Shown here in pieces: positions 7,767-15,459 of a DNA stretch of 40,917 nucleotides. Position 1 is the first letter of the stretch. Each line of letters opens with the position of its first letter. The stretch covers positions 1 through 40,917 of the forward strand of contig CAJTOL010000029.1 in NCBI GenBank assembly GCA_910577645.1, in the 5' to 3' direction. This DNA is from an uncultured Lachnospiraceae bacterium (lineage in GTDB: Bacteria > Bacillota > Clostridia > Lachnospirales > Lachnospiraceae). Position numbers and translations under genes: made by a program. Under the pieces are notes generated by a model. It saw nothing but the letters and a program-made list of their open reading frames with translations. It was not told where the DNA came from and searched no databases.

Positions 7767-7772
7767 TATAAT
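7767..7772 (+). promoter_or_regulatory. -10 element ahead of the histidine kinase gene
   Basis: A perfect TATAAT lies 32 bases before the kinase ATG. The best -35 candidate is TTGCCG at 7743-7748 (18-base spacer), inside the feoB terminator stem; it is weak. Confidence 0.45.
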
Positions 7773-7803
7773 AGAGACAACCCAAATAATAAAGAGGTGC
7801 TCT

Positions 7804-9321
7804 ATGTTCAGGCTGTCAAGAAAGCTTTGGTTTTCTATATCCCTCCAGCAGAAATTGCTGCTGTTTGCCGGAATTGTCACGGTAGTGCTGGCAGTTTCCG
7901 CTTTTTTTAACGTTAAATTGACACAATTTTCTATAGACGGATTTCGGGCCATTTTATCAGATAATGTAAGATGCGGAGAGTTTTTGGAGGATATGAAGGC
8001 GGAGAGGGCGGCTTTTGAAGAGCTGATACGGGAGAACAGTGAGGAGGCCAGAAACACCTACGAGGAAGCGGCGCAGCATACCCAAAGGAGCGTTTCCAGA
8101 CTTCCTTATTCCTATGGAGCAATGGGGAGCCGTCGTTATGCAAGAACCTGGTCCATTAAAAACGCATATGAAAGCTATACGGATTTGCGGGACGAGGTTT
8201 TGTCTATGAACCCTGAGTCTCCGGAGTTTGTGAATAAGCTTTACTGGGTTTATGATATTCAGGAGTATCTGGAGCTGTACGGCAGCCGCCTGATTCAGGA
8301 AACTTTAAATCAGGGAAACGAGAGCTATGAAGAAAAAGCGGGGCGTTTTTCTCAACTTATCTATGGGACACTGGCCGGTTCCCTTTTAATGCTTGGGGTG
8401 ATTTTGTGGCTTACTAAGATGCTGTCCGACACTATGGTGGATCCGATTTTAAAATTGTCTGACAGCTCTGCAAGAATTGGGGCCGGAGACTTTACGGAAA
8501 AGGATCTGGAGATTGAGAATCAGGACGAGATGGGACATCTGGTTCAGGATTTTAACAGGATGAAGCATGCTCTGGAAGAGTATATCCATATTCTTCAGGA
8601 GAAAAATGAAATGACAGAACGACTCCACCGGGAAGAAGTGGAGCGTATGGAGATGGAGAAACGTTTGGAAGCCGCCAGGATGGAGCTTCTGAAAAGTCAG
8701 ATTAACCCCCATTTTTTATTTAATACCCTGAGTATGATCACCAGCATGGCCCAGCTTGAGGACGCACATGTTACAGAGAAGATGATTTCCAGTATGAGCA
8801 GTTTGTTTCGCTACAATTTAAAAACCTCGGAGCAGATTGTCTTTTTAAAGCAGGAACTGGACGTGGTAGAAAATTATATTTATATCCAGAAGATGCGGTT
8901 TGGCAGCCGGGTTCAATATGGTATGAGTCTTGAACTGGATGCCGCCAAAGTGCGGATTCCGGCTTTTACCATGCAGCCGGTGGTGGAAAACGCCATTATC
9001 CATGGGATTTCAAAAAAAGAGGCCGGAGGGAAAATTTTTGTCCGGGTTGTAAAGAAAGGCAGCGGCATTTTGATTTCCGTAGCGGACAATGGCGTGGGCA
9101 TGGAGGAAAGACGCCTTGAGGAGGTGCGGGAAGGGTTGAAAAAGGAACGAACCTCAAAGGTAGGAATCGGTTTCGGGAATATTTACAAGCGTATCGACAG
9201 TATCTACCAAAAGGGAAGTTTTCGGATTTACAGCCGGAAAGGCAGCGGAACCGTGGTGCAGATGTTTATTCCTCAGGATGAGGAAGTGGAAGAATACAGA
9301 GAGGGGAATGAGAGTGGATAA
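7804..9321 (+). CDS. Sensor histidine kinase, LytS/YesM type (His_kinase family)
   Basis: A 505-residue membrane kinase. TM1 lies at about residues 17-39, an extracytoplasmic helical region of about 145 residues follows, TM2 is at about 182-203, then a HAMP domain (MVDPILKLSDSSARIGAGDF) and a coiled coil. The phosphoacceptor block is KSQINPHFLFNTLSM with His at about residue 303, the hallmark of the LytS/YesM group. The ATP-binding domain shows QPVVENAIIHGI (N box) and VADNGVGM (G1). The stop codon overlaps the start region of the response regulator at 9308-9321, so the two are translated together. Such pairs in Clostridia usually control carbohydrate or organic acid uptake; the TRAP transporter directly downstream is the obvious target. 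Confidence 0.93.
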   Translation: MFRLSRKLWFSISLQQKLLLFAGIVTVVLAVSAFFNVKLTQFSIDGFRAILSDNVRCGEFLEDMKAERAAFEELIRENSEEARNTYEEAAQHTQRSVSRLPYSYGAMGSRRYARTWSIKNAYESYTDLRDEVLSMNPESPEFVNKLYWVYDIQEYLELYGSRLIQETLNQGNESYEEKAGRFSQLIYGTLAGSLLMLGVILWLTKMLSDTMVDPILKLSDSSARIGAGDFTEKDLEIENQDEMGHLVQDFNRMKHALEEYIHILQEKNEMTERLHREEVERMEMEKRLEAARMELLKSQINPHFLFNTLSMITSMAQLEDAHVTEKMISSMSSLFRYNLKTSEQIVFLKQELDVVENYIYIQKMRFGSRVQYGMSLELDAAKVRIPAFTMQPVVENAIIHGISKKEAGGKIFVRVVKKGSGILISVADNGVGMEERRLEEVREGLKKERTSKVGIGFGNIYKRIDSIYQKGSFRIYSRKGSGTVVQMFIPQDEEVEEYREGNESG

Positions 9322-10138
9322 GATACGGGTTTTAATTGCAGACGACGAGGAGATCGAAAGGGCGGCTTTAAAAAAGACATTGCTGAAGAATTTGGGAGAA
9401 CGCTGTGAGATCTTCGAGGCGGAAAACGGAAGACAGGCCCTGGAAGCCCATGAGAAACAAAACATTAAAATCGCGGTTTTGGACATTGAGATGCCGGGAG
9501 TCAGCGGGATCCAGGCGGCAGAGAGGATTCGGGAAAAGGACAGAGAGTGCTGTATTATCTTCCTTACCGCCTTTGACGAGTTTTCCTATGCCCGAAAGGC
9601 CATTACAGTACGGGCTATGGACTACTTGCTAAAGCCCTTTAATGAGGAGGAACTTCTGCTGGTAATGGAGGAAGCGATACGGACGGCAGAGGGTCTAAAA
9701 AAAGACTTTGAGGCCGGGAAGGAAGAAGCCGGTCAGGAGGAAAAGCTTCCGGCGGAGCCTAAGGAGGGGCAGGAGGAAGACGGAGAGGAGCTGGGCTTTG
9801 GCCGTCAGCAAAAGGTGATGCAGATCCTGGAAGAATATATACAGAGTCATTATATGTATGATATTTCCATGCAGGATGTAGCTCAGACCATGAATTATTC
9901 AGAGGCTTATTTCAGTAAATTATTTAAACAATGCTTTCAGAAAAACTTTACTGCATACCTGACGGAATTTCGGGTAAATGAGGCCAAACGCCAACTGAGG
10001 CAGCCTACCATAAACGTAAAAGATGTAGGAAAAGCGGTAGGGTACGCTGATTCCAACTATTTTACAAAGGTATTCCGCAGGATTACAGGTATGAGTCCTA
10101 CGGAGTACCGTTTGTCGGTTTTTCAGGATGACATATAG
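9308..10138 (+). CDS. Response regulator with AraC-type DNA-binding domain (YesN-like)
   Basis: A 276-residue cytoplasmic regulator. The receiver domain shows the acidic pair ADDEE, the phosphorylation site in AVLDIEMPG (Asp at about residue 59), FLTAFDEF and the LKPF lysine. A Glu-rich linker of about 40 residues (near 130-175) leads to a C-terminal AraC/XylS domain with two helix-turn-helix motifs (SMQDVAQTMNYSEAYFSKLF and VGKAVGYADSNYFTKVF). The start is uncertain: ATG 9308 overlaps the end of the kinase gene, but GTG 9314 has better spacing to GAGGGG at 9301-9306. It most likely activates the TRAP operon starting at 10310. Confidence 0.92.
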   Translation: MRVDKIRVLIADDEEIERAALKKTLLKNLGERCEIFEAENGRQALEAHEKQNIKIAVLDIEMPGVSGIQAAERIREKDRECCIIFLTAFDEFSYARKAITVRAMDYLLKPFNEEELLLVMEEAIRTAEGLKKDFEAGKEEAGQEEKLPAEPKEGQEEDGEELGFGRQQKVMQILEEYIQSHYMYDISMQDVAQTMNYSEAYFSKLFKQCFQKNFTAYLTEFRVNEAKRQLRQPTINVKDVGKAVGYADSNYFTKVFRRITGMSPTEYRLSVFQDDI

Positions 10139-10143
10139 TCCTG

Positions 10144-10166
10144 GCAAAGCGTTTTTGCTTTTTTAC
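10144..10166 (+). terminator. Weak terminator after the response regulator
   Basis: A short AAAGC/GCTTT stem with a T-rich loop is followed by a run of six T. The stem is only five base pairs, so efficiency is probably low. Confidence 0.35.
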
Positions 10167-10245
10167 ACAAAAAGCAGGAAGAAAATGGTTAAAAAAATAC
10201 TAGAATTCACAAATATTTACCATATTAAAAATTTCCTCATCCCTT

Positions 10246-10291
10246 TATAATTAAGACAGCGTTAAAAAAATAAAATTTTTATTAATAACGC
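10246..10291 (+). promoter_or_regulatory. -10 element and AT-rich palindrome ahead of the TRAP operon
   Basis: A perfect TATAAT lies at 10246-10251, but no good -35 is found 16-18 bases upstream, which fits a promoter needing an activator. Just downstream, GCGTTA (10259-10264) and TAACGC (10286-10291) flank an A/T-only core that also pairs, making a hairpin or a protein-binding palindrome in the leader. Confidence 0.45.
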
Positions 10292-10309
10292 GTAAAAGGA
10301 GGAAAAGAT

Positions 10310-11425
10310 ATGAAAAAAAGATGGTTATCTGCAACGCTGTGTGCAGCAATGGTAGCTGGTTCTATGGCCGGCTGCGGATTAAAATCCCCGGAGGCTCCGG
10401 CGACTACTGCAGCTCCTGCGGCAACTGAGGCTCCGGCAGCAACAGAAGCCCCGGCAGAAAATGCAGGCGGGGAGACAGAAGCTCCTGCAGCAGGCGAAGC
10501 AGTAGGTCCCGCAGTTACCTTTGTTATGGCAGAGGTTAACCCTCTGGATACGATTGTAGGCCAGACTGATACCGCATTTAAAGAGAAAGTAGAAGAGCTT
10601 TCCGGCGGTTCCATTACCATTGACCTTCAGGCCAGCGGCGTTCTTGGCTCTGAGAACGATGTATTAGACGCTATGTTAGGCGGAGGCGGCGGAATCGACA
10701 TTTCCCGTATTTCCGCATTTGCATTAACCAGCTACGGCGGTGAGAAATCTAAACTGTTATCCGTTCCCTTTACTTTTGTAAGCCGTGAGCATTTCTGGAA
10801 CTTTGCAGAAAGCGATTTAGCTGCTGAGTTCTTAATGGAGCCCTATGAGAGCGGTTCCGGCGTTAGAGGCTTATTCTACGGCGAAGAGGGCTTCCGTCAT
10901 TTCTTTACCGTAAAAGAAATCAGCGGTATTGAGGATTTAAAGGGTATGAAGCTGCGGGTTTCCAACGACCCGATTATGAACGGAATGGTGGAAGGCCTTG
11001 GCGCAAGCCCCACTGTTATTTCTTTTGGCGAATTGTATTCCGCCCTGCAGACCGGCGTTGTAGACGGTGCTGAGCAGCCTATTGCAAACTATCAGTCCAA
11101 CGCATTCCCGGAGGTGGCTCCCACCCTGATTCTGGACGGCCACACTTTAGGCGCTATCCAGGTAGTAATTACCGACGAGGCATGGAACAAGTTAACTCCT
11201 GAGCAGCAGGATATTATGGTTGAGGCCGGCAAGTATGCTTCCGAGTTTAACAAGAAGATCTCTGCAGACGCTGAGAACAAGGTTCTGGAAGAGTTAAAGG
11301 CCAGCGGTGTTAATGTAGTAGAAGTTTCAGACATCACTCCGTGGCAGGAAGCTTGTAAGGGAATCATTGAGGAGTCTACCAAGGATAACGCAGAGCTGTA
11401 TCAGCAGATTCTGGATATGCAGTAA
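10310..11425 (+). CDS. dctP: TRAP transporter substrate-binding lipoprotein (DctP family)
   Basis: A 371-residue exported lipoprotein. The signal peptide ends in a lipobox (SMAGC, Cys at about residue 22). A flexible linker of repeated APA/ATE units runs to about residue 68. The DctP fold then begins (VTFVMAEVNPLDTIVG) with the characteristic GMKLRVSNDPIMNGM segment, in which the Arg usually salt-bridges the substrate carboxylate, and GELYSALQTGVVDGAEQP. DctP proteins deliver organic acids, sugar acids or related solutes to the DctQM membrane part using ion gradients. AAGGAGG precedes the ATG. A strong hairpin separates it from dctQ, which would keep binding protein levels higher than permease levels. 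Confidence 0.93.
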   Translation: MKKRWLSATLCAAMVAGSMAGCGLKSPEAPATTAAPAATEAPAATEAPAENAGGETEAPAAGEAVGPAVTFVMAEVNPLDTIVGQTDTAFKEKVEELSGGSITIDLQASGVLGSENDVLDAMLGGGGGIDISRISAFALTSYGGEKSKLLSVPFTFVSREHFWNFAESDLAAEFLMEPYESGSGVRGLFYGEEGFRHFFTVKEISGIEDLKGMKLRVSNDPIMNGMVEGLGASPTVISFGELYSALQTGVVDGAEQPIANYQSNAFPEVAPTLILDGHTLGAIQVVITDEAWNKLTPEQQDIMVEAGKYASEFNKKISADAENKVLEELKASGVNVVEVSDITPWQEACKGIIEESTKDNAELYQQILDMQ

Positions 11426-11438
11426 TACAGAACATTTA

Positions 11439-11485
11439 AAAGGCGCAGAGGAAATGCAGAGTATAACCTCTGCGCCTTTCTTTTT
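11439..11485 (+). terminator. Intra-operon attenuating terminator between dctP and dctQ
   Basis: AAAGGCGCAGAGG (11439-11451) pairs perfectly with CCTCTGCGCCTTT (11467-11479), followed by CTTTTTCTG. The 13-bp stem with a T-run is a good intrinsic terminator, placed inside the operon so that most transcripts would end after the binding protein gene. Confidence 0.8.
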
Positions 11486-11502
11486 CTGAAGGGAGAGTAA
11501 AT

Positions 11503-12027
11503 ATGCCAGCAATTTTTCAAACCATCGATAAGATCAAGCCAGCATATGATATTACATATAAGATTACTCTGACAATCTGCAAGGTTTTGCTGATTGTAGA
11601 CATTTTGATCACCAGCATGGCGGTTGCGGGAAGATACATTCCGTTTATTCCGGATCCGGCCTGGAGTGAGGAAGTAGTGTTAACCTGCATGTCCTATATG
11701 GCAGTTCTTTCCGCCGCTCTGGCAATCCGCAGAGGCGCTCATATCCGCATGACCGCATTTGACCGTTATCTTCCGGCTAAGCTGGTTAAGATTTTGGACA
11801 TTATCTCTGACATTGCCGTGCTGGCATTGGCAGTGATTATGATTACCGTAGGCTGGAAGTATGCTTCCGGCATCGGCTCTAAGGGTACTTATGTCAGTAT
11901 GCCAAAAGTTTCCAGATTCTGGATGTATTTCCCGGTTCCTCTGGCAGGCATTGCCATGCTGGTGTTTGAGCTGGAAGCCATTTACAACCATGTTAGAAGC
12001 TTTTTTGTAGAGGAGGACAGCAAATGA
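11503..12027 (+). CDS. dctQ: TRAP transporter small permease subunit (DctQ family)
   Basis: A 174-residue integral membrane protein with four predicted membrane segments (about residues 22-44, 58-76, 95-118 and 135-157). The W-S-E-E motif (PAWSEEVVLTCMSYMAVLSA) and the following RRGAHIRM are typical of DctQ, which pairs with the large DctM subunit in the membrane. It is preceded by GGGAGAG and overlaps dctM by four bases (ATGA), indicating translational coupling. The length is normal for the family. Confidence 0.9.
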   Translation: MPAIFQTIDKIKPAYDITYKITLTICKVLLIVDILITSMAVAGRYIPFIPDPAWSEEVVLTCMSYMAVLSAALAIRRGAHIRMTAFDRYLPAKLVKILDIISDIAVLALAVIMITVGWKYASGIGSKGTYVSMPKVSRFWMYFPVPLAGIAMLVFELEAIYNHVRSFFVEEDSK

Positions 12028-13337
12028 TAATGATTAATGGTATTGCCGTAGACAGTATGGCAATTATGGTCCTTTTAGGCTCCTTCTTTTTAATGGTATT
12101 TTTGCGCTTTCCCATCGCTTATGCGGTTGCGCTTTCTTCCGTATTTTCCCTGCTGTACCAGGGACAGGATCTGGCGGCCATCTGCCGTTTGATGGTAAAG
12201 GGCATCAGCTCCTTCAGCCTGATGGCAGTTCCTTTCTTTATCACCATGGGGTGTCTCATGGGCTCCGGCGGTATTTCCGAGAAGCTGATTGCTCTGGCAG
12301 ATGCCTGTGTGGGGTGGATGCGAGGGGGTATGGCCATGGTAAACATTGTGGCCTCCTATTTCTTTGGCGGTATTTCCGGTTCTGCTTCTGCAGATACGGC
12401 ATCTTTAGGTTCTATCCTGATTCCCATGATGGTGGACCAGGGCTATGACGACGACTTTTCTACCGCAGTAACCATTACCTCCTCCTGCGAGGGCCTTTTG
12501 GTTCCTCCCAGCCATAATATGGTTATTTATGCAACCACTGCAGGCGGTATTTCTGTAGGAAGCTTATTCCTGGCAGGTTATATTCCGGGGGCTCTGCTTG
12601 CCTTGTCTCTGATGATTGGCTCTTATATAATTTCCGTTAAGAAGAATTATCCCAAGGGCGCAAAGTTCAGCGTTATGAATCTGGTGAAACAGCTAAGCGT
12701 CTCCTTCTGGGCTCTGGCGGCAGTGCTGATTGTAGTATTCGGCGTTGTAGGCGGCGTGTTTACCGCTACTGAGTCTGCGGCAATCGCAGTTATCTACAGC
12801 TTGTTAGTCAGTGTGTTTATTTACAAGGGATTAGACTGGAAAGGTGTTTGGAGAGTACTGGGGGACTGTGTGGATACTCTGGCAATTGTACTGATTTTGA
12901 TTGCAACTTCCAGCATTTTCGGCGACTGTTTAACCCGCCTTCATGTTCCGGAGCTGGCCGCCAACGCCATTACCGGCCTGACTACCAATCCTATTCTGCT
13001 GGCCCTGCTGTTAAACCTGATTCTGCTGATATTAGGCTGTATTATGGATATGGCTCCCATTATCCTGATTGCAACGCCGATTCTTCTTCCTATTGCGACC
13101 TCCATCGGATTAGATCCGGTTCAGTTTGGTATCATGGTAGTATTAAACTGCGGTATCGGACTTCTGACCCCTCCCGTAGGCGCTGTATTGTTTATCGGCT
13201 CGGCCATTGCCAAGGTTCCTATGGAGAAAGTAGTAAAGGCTACCCTGCCTTTCTATTTGTGCATGGTCATTACCTTGCTTTTAATTACCTTTATTCCGGG
13301 TGTCAGCCTGTGGCTGCCGTCTGTATTGGCCAAATAA
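12024..13337 (+). CDS. dctM: TRAP transporter large permease subunit (DctM family)
   Basis: A 437-residue protein with about 12-13 membrane segments, the normal length of DctM. Recognisable blocks are LRFPIAYAVALSSV, VPFFITMGCLMGSGGISEKL, GGISGSASADTASLGSILIP (family signature), the S-S-C-E-G-L-L-VPPSHNMVIYA loop (usually IPPS), and near the end MVVLNCGIGLLTPPVGA. It forms the transport channel and uses the sodium or proton gradient to take up the solute delivered by the binding protein. AGGAGG lies just upstream within dctQ. It ends before a family A repeat. Confidence 0.93.
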   Translation: MIMINGIAVDSMAIMVLLGSFFLMVFLRFPIAYAVALSSVFSLLYQGQDLAAICRLMVKGISSFSLMAVPFFITMGCLMGSGGISEKLIALADACVGWMRGGMAMVNIVASYFFGGISGSASADTASLGSILIPMMVDQGYDDDFSTAVTITSSCEGLLVPPSHNMVIYATTAGGISVGSLFLAGYIPGALLALSLMIGSYIISVKKNYPKGAKFSVMNLVKQLSVSFWALAAVLIVVFGVVGGVFTATESAAIAVIYSLLVSVFIYKGLDWKGVWRVLGDCVDTLAIVLILIATSSIFGDCLTRLHVPELAANAITGLTTNPILLALLLNLILLILGCIMDMAPIILIATPILLPIATSIGLDPVQFGIMVVLNCGIGLLTPPVGAVLFIGSAIAKVPMEKVVKATLPFYLCMVITLLLITFIPGVSLWLPSVLAK

Positions 13338-13353
13338 TTTAAAACAATTATAC

Positions 13354-13406
13354 AGGGGATGTGGCAAAATGAAACCAGCAGTCTTATTTCATTTTGCAGC
13401 ATCCCT
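13354..13406 (+). repeat. Family A snap-back repeat, copy 2 (short form), likely terminator
   Basis: AGGGGATG and GCAAAATGAAA on the left pair with TTTCATTTTGC and CATCCCT on the right, around a 12-base loop; CTCTTTCT follows. It lacks the central GACTTTCTATTAGCAGATG block found in copies 1 and 4. It lies 16 bases after dctM. Confidence 0.75.
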
Positions 13407-13413
13407 CTTTCTG

Positions 13414-13455
13414 CCCTCAGGGAACAAATGCCGTGTATCTTTTGTCTGCTGAGGG
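13414..13455 (+). repeat. Inverted repeat in the leader of the YcxB-like gene
   Basis: CCCTCAG (13414-13420) and CTGAGGG (13449-13455) form a 7-bp stem, with a second inner pairing of ACAAA and TTTGT. It lies just before the ribosome binding site of the next gene. Role unknown. Confidence 0.4.
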
Positions 13456-13474
13456 TATTATGGAGAAATAAGAA

Positions 13475-13945
13475 ATGAGATTTGAGTATACTTATCGAAA
13501 CACAGGGGTTGACCTTTGGCAGCTTTCCATGTACTATACTTACGGATCTATGGTGGGAGTCTGTAATGTGATCTTTACGGCGGCAGTCTGGATTCTGACA
13601 GGGATCCGCTGGGGCGAAGCCGGGGCCTGGATGCGGGCGGCCCTGGTATTTGGGTGCCTGCTGTTTCCTGTGATTCAGCCCTTTATGGTGTATCAAAAGG
13701 CCAGACGTCAGGCGTCAGGTATTACAAAAGACACGAAAATCGTTTTTGACGAGAGAGGAATCCATGTGGCAGTGGGAGAAGAGCGTTCTGACTTAGAGTG
13801 GAAATCCATTAAACGGGTGTCGAAAAAGCCTACTTTGATTATTATTTTTTCTGATACCACTCACGGTTTTATTCTTCCTAACCGGATTTTGGGAACAGAA
13901 CGGGAAAAATTTTATGAATTTGTGGCTTTAAAGGTTAAGAAATAA
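13475..13945 (+). CDS. YcxB-like membrane protein
   Basis: A 156-residue protein. Two membrane segments (about residues 25-43 and 52-70) are followed by a soluble C-terminal domain with alternating strands (TKIVFDERGIHV, RSDLEWKSIKRVSKKP, TLIIIFSD) that matches the YcxB-like C-terminal domain, a small PH-like fold of unknown function. It lies between the TRAP operon and an orphan TRAP binding protein and ends 22 bases before the latter, so they are probably co-transcribed. A link to transport is only suggested by position. Confidence 0.75.
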   Translation: MRFEYTYRNTGVDLWQLSMYYTYGSMVGVCNVIFTAAVWILTGIRWGEAGAWMRAALVFGCLLFPVIQPFMVYQKARRQASGITKDTKIVFDERGIHVAVGEERSDLEWKSIKRVSKKPTLIIIFSDTTHGFILPNRILGTEREKFYEFVALKVKK

Positions 13946-13967
13946 ATATAAGGAGGGAGGAAGGGTG

Positions 13968-14996
13968 ATGAAAAAATGGCTGGCCGGTATGGCCTGTCTG
14001 TTTCTTCTTATTGGGGTAATGGGGATCGGCTTGTCCAAGAGATATGAAAATACGCCTTCTGTCCCGGTTTTTGTACTGACCTATGCAGAAAACCAGGCCG
14101 ATGATTATCCGACCAGCCTGGGGGCTTACCGGTTTTCCCGGCTTGTTTGGGAGCGGACGGAAGGGGCCGTGGAGATCCAGGTTAATACCGGAGGCGCATT
14201 GGGGGATGAATGGGAGATTATCCGCCAGATGCAGTTTGGCGGGGTGGATTTTGCCAGGGTTTCCCTGTCGCCGCTGTCAGAATTTATCCCTAAGCTTAAT
14301 GTTTTGCAGATGCCCTACCTCTATAACAGCTCAGAACATATGTGGAGTGTGCTGGAAGGAGATATTGGCCATGAATTTTTAAACTCCTTTGAAGGAAGCA
14401 ATCTGGTGGCGTTATCCTGGTATGATGCGGGAGCCAGAAGTTTTTACAGCTCTAAGAAACCTATCCGGACTCTGGAGGATGTCCGGGGGATGCGGATCCG
14501 GGTCCAGGAGTCAGGGCTGATGCGGGAGATGATAAAGGCTTTGGGGGCAAATGCCGTATCCATCAAATACGGAGAGGTATATTCCGCCTTCCAAACCGGA
14601 GAGATTGAGGCGGCGGAAAATAACTGGTCTTCCTATGAATCCACAGGGCACTATGAGGTGGCCCCTTATTATACTGTTGATGAACACAGCCGTGTGCCGG
14701 AGGTTCAGATTGTGTCGGAGATTACCTGGGATAAGCTGCCGGAGGAATACCGGAACATTATCCGGGAATGTGCCCAGGAATCCGCCAGATACGAAAGGGA
14801 AGAGTGGGAAAAATATCAAAAAGAGGCGGAGAGGAAGATACGAAGCCAGGGAAATAAAGTGGAGGTAGTGAACATGCCGGCAGAGGAACGGCTCCGGTTC
14901 CGCCAGGCAGTAGAGCCTTTGTATGAAAAATTCTGCGCCGATTATATGGATATTGTGGAAAGAATTGCAGAAGAAGGAGAAAAAACAGAAAGGTAA
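13968..14996 (+). CDS. Second TRAP substrate-binding protein (DctP family), orphan
   Basis: A 342-residue DctP-family protein. It has an N-terminal hydrophobic segment (about residues 5-24) but no lipobox cysteine, so it is either cleaved and released or kept as a membrane-anchored protein. The family blocks are clear: GGALGDEWEIIRQMQFGGVD, GMRIRVQESGLMREM with the carboxylate-binding Arg position, and GEVYSAFQTGEIEAAENN. It is clearly diverged from the DctP at 10310. No permease genes follow. I chose ATG 13968 over GTG 13965 because GGAGG ends seven bases before it. It may share the DctQM pair upstream or serve as a ligand sensor for the histidine kinase; both are inferences. Confidence 0.88.
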   Translation: MKKWLAGMACLFLLIGVMGIGLSKRYENTPSVPVFVLTYAENQADDYPTSLGAYRFSRLVWERTEGAVEIQVNTGGALGDEWEIIRQMQFGGVDFARVSLSPLSEFIPKLNVLQMPYLYNSSEHMWSVLEGDIGHEFLNSFEGSNLVALSWYDAGARSFYSSKKPIRTLEDVRGMRIRVQESGLMREMIKALGANAVSIKYGEVYSAFQTGEIEAAENNWSSYESTGHYEVAPYYTVDEHSRVPEVQIVSEITWDKLPEEYRNIIRECAQESARYEREEWEKYQKEAERKIRSQGNKVEVVNMPAEERLRFRQAVEPLYEKFCADYMDIVERIAEEGEKTER

Positions 14997-15055
14997 CCGG
15001 GGATGCTGCAAATGGAATGAAGGGCTTTTCTATTGGCAGCGTCCCCGGTTTTTCT
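14997..15055 (+). terminator. Family A repeat, copy 3 (reduced), acting as terminator
   Basis: CCGGGGATGCTGC (14997-15009) pairs with GCAGCGTCCCCGG (15036-15048), followed by TTTTTC. The left arm keeps the family A start (GGGGATGCTGCAAA-TG, then AATGAAGGG-CTTTTCTATT), but the 3' copy of the CTTTC arm is missing. It lies directly after the second binding protein gene and is also downstream of the convergent small gene. Confidence 0.75.
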
Positions 15056-15078
15056 TTCATTACAGAGTATTCCGCATT

Positions 15079-15270
15079 TTACCGGATCTTCTGCTTATCT
15101 TTTTCGGCTCTGGCCATGAAGGGATATAAATCTTCATAGGCTTCCAGCTGTTCTTCATTTTCCGGAAGGGCAGGGATAAGTCCGGTACAGTCCATGGCGG
15201 AACAAGCCTGAATAAGCCCGTTGTCATCATGCTCGTGATAAGAAAGGGCTTCTTTTTTTTGATTTTTCAT
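15079..15270 (-). CDS. Small conserved hypothetical protein, 63 residues
   Basis: A short reverse-strand gene with a convincing ribosome binding site: reading the reverse strand, AAGGAGGATC lies about 7 bases before the ATG. The protein begins MKNQKKEALSYHEHDDNG and continues through an ACSAMDCTGLIPALP core to a charged C-terminus. It is soluble and has two cysteines near the middle. I recall no functional family with certainty. It stands alone between two convergent/divergent units; its promoter should lie in 15290-15400, but I could not single out a clear one. Confidence 0.6.
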   Translation of the reverse strand: MKNQKKEALSYHEHDDNGLIQACSAMDCTGLIPALPENEEQLEAYEDLYPFMARAEKDKQKIR

Positions 15271-15379
15271 AGCAGCGATCCTCCTTCTTCGTTGACAGTC
15301 CTTTTTAGTATGTCCAGGTGAAAACGGGAAATAAGTGGAAGAATTTAGGAAATTTTCATACTTTTTAAAGTGGTTTTCC

Positions 15380-15408
15380 TTGATTTATGGAAAGACTAAC
15401 ATTATAAT
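15380..15408 (+). promoter_or_regulatory. Promoter of ftsH
   Basis: TTGATT at 15380-15385 and TATAAT at 15403-15408 with a 17-base spacer, about 50 bases before the ftsH start. Confidence 0.7.
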
Positions 15409-15459
15409 GGGATAGAATAGGCGGAAAGGGTCGCTTATTCAGAAGGAGAGTAAGTACGT

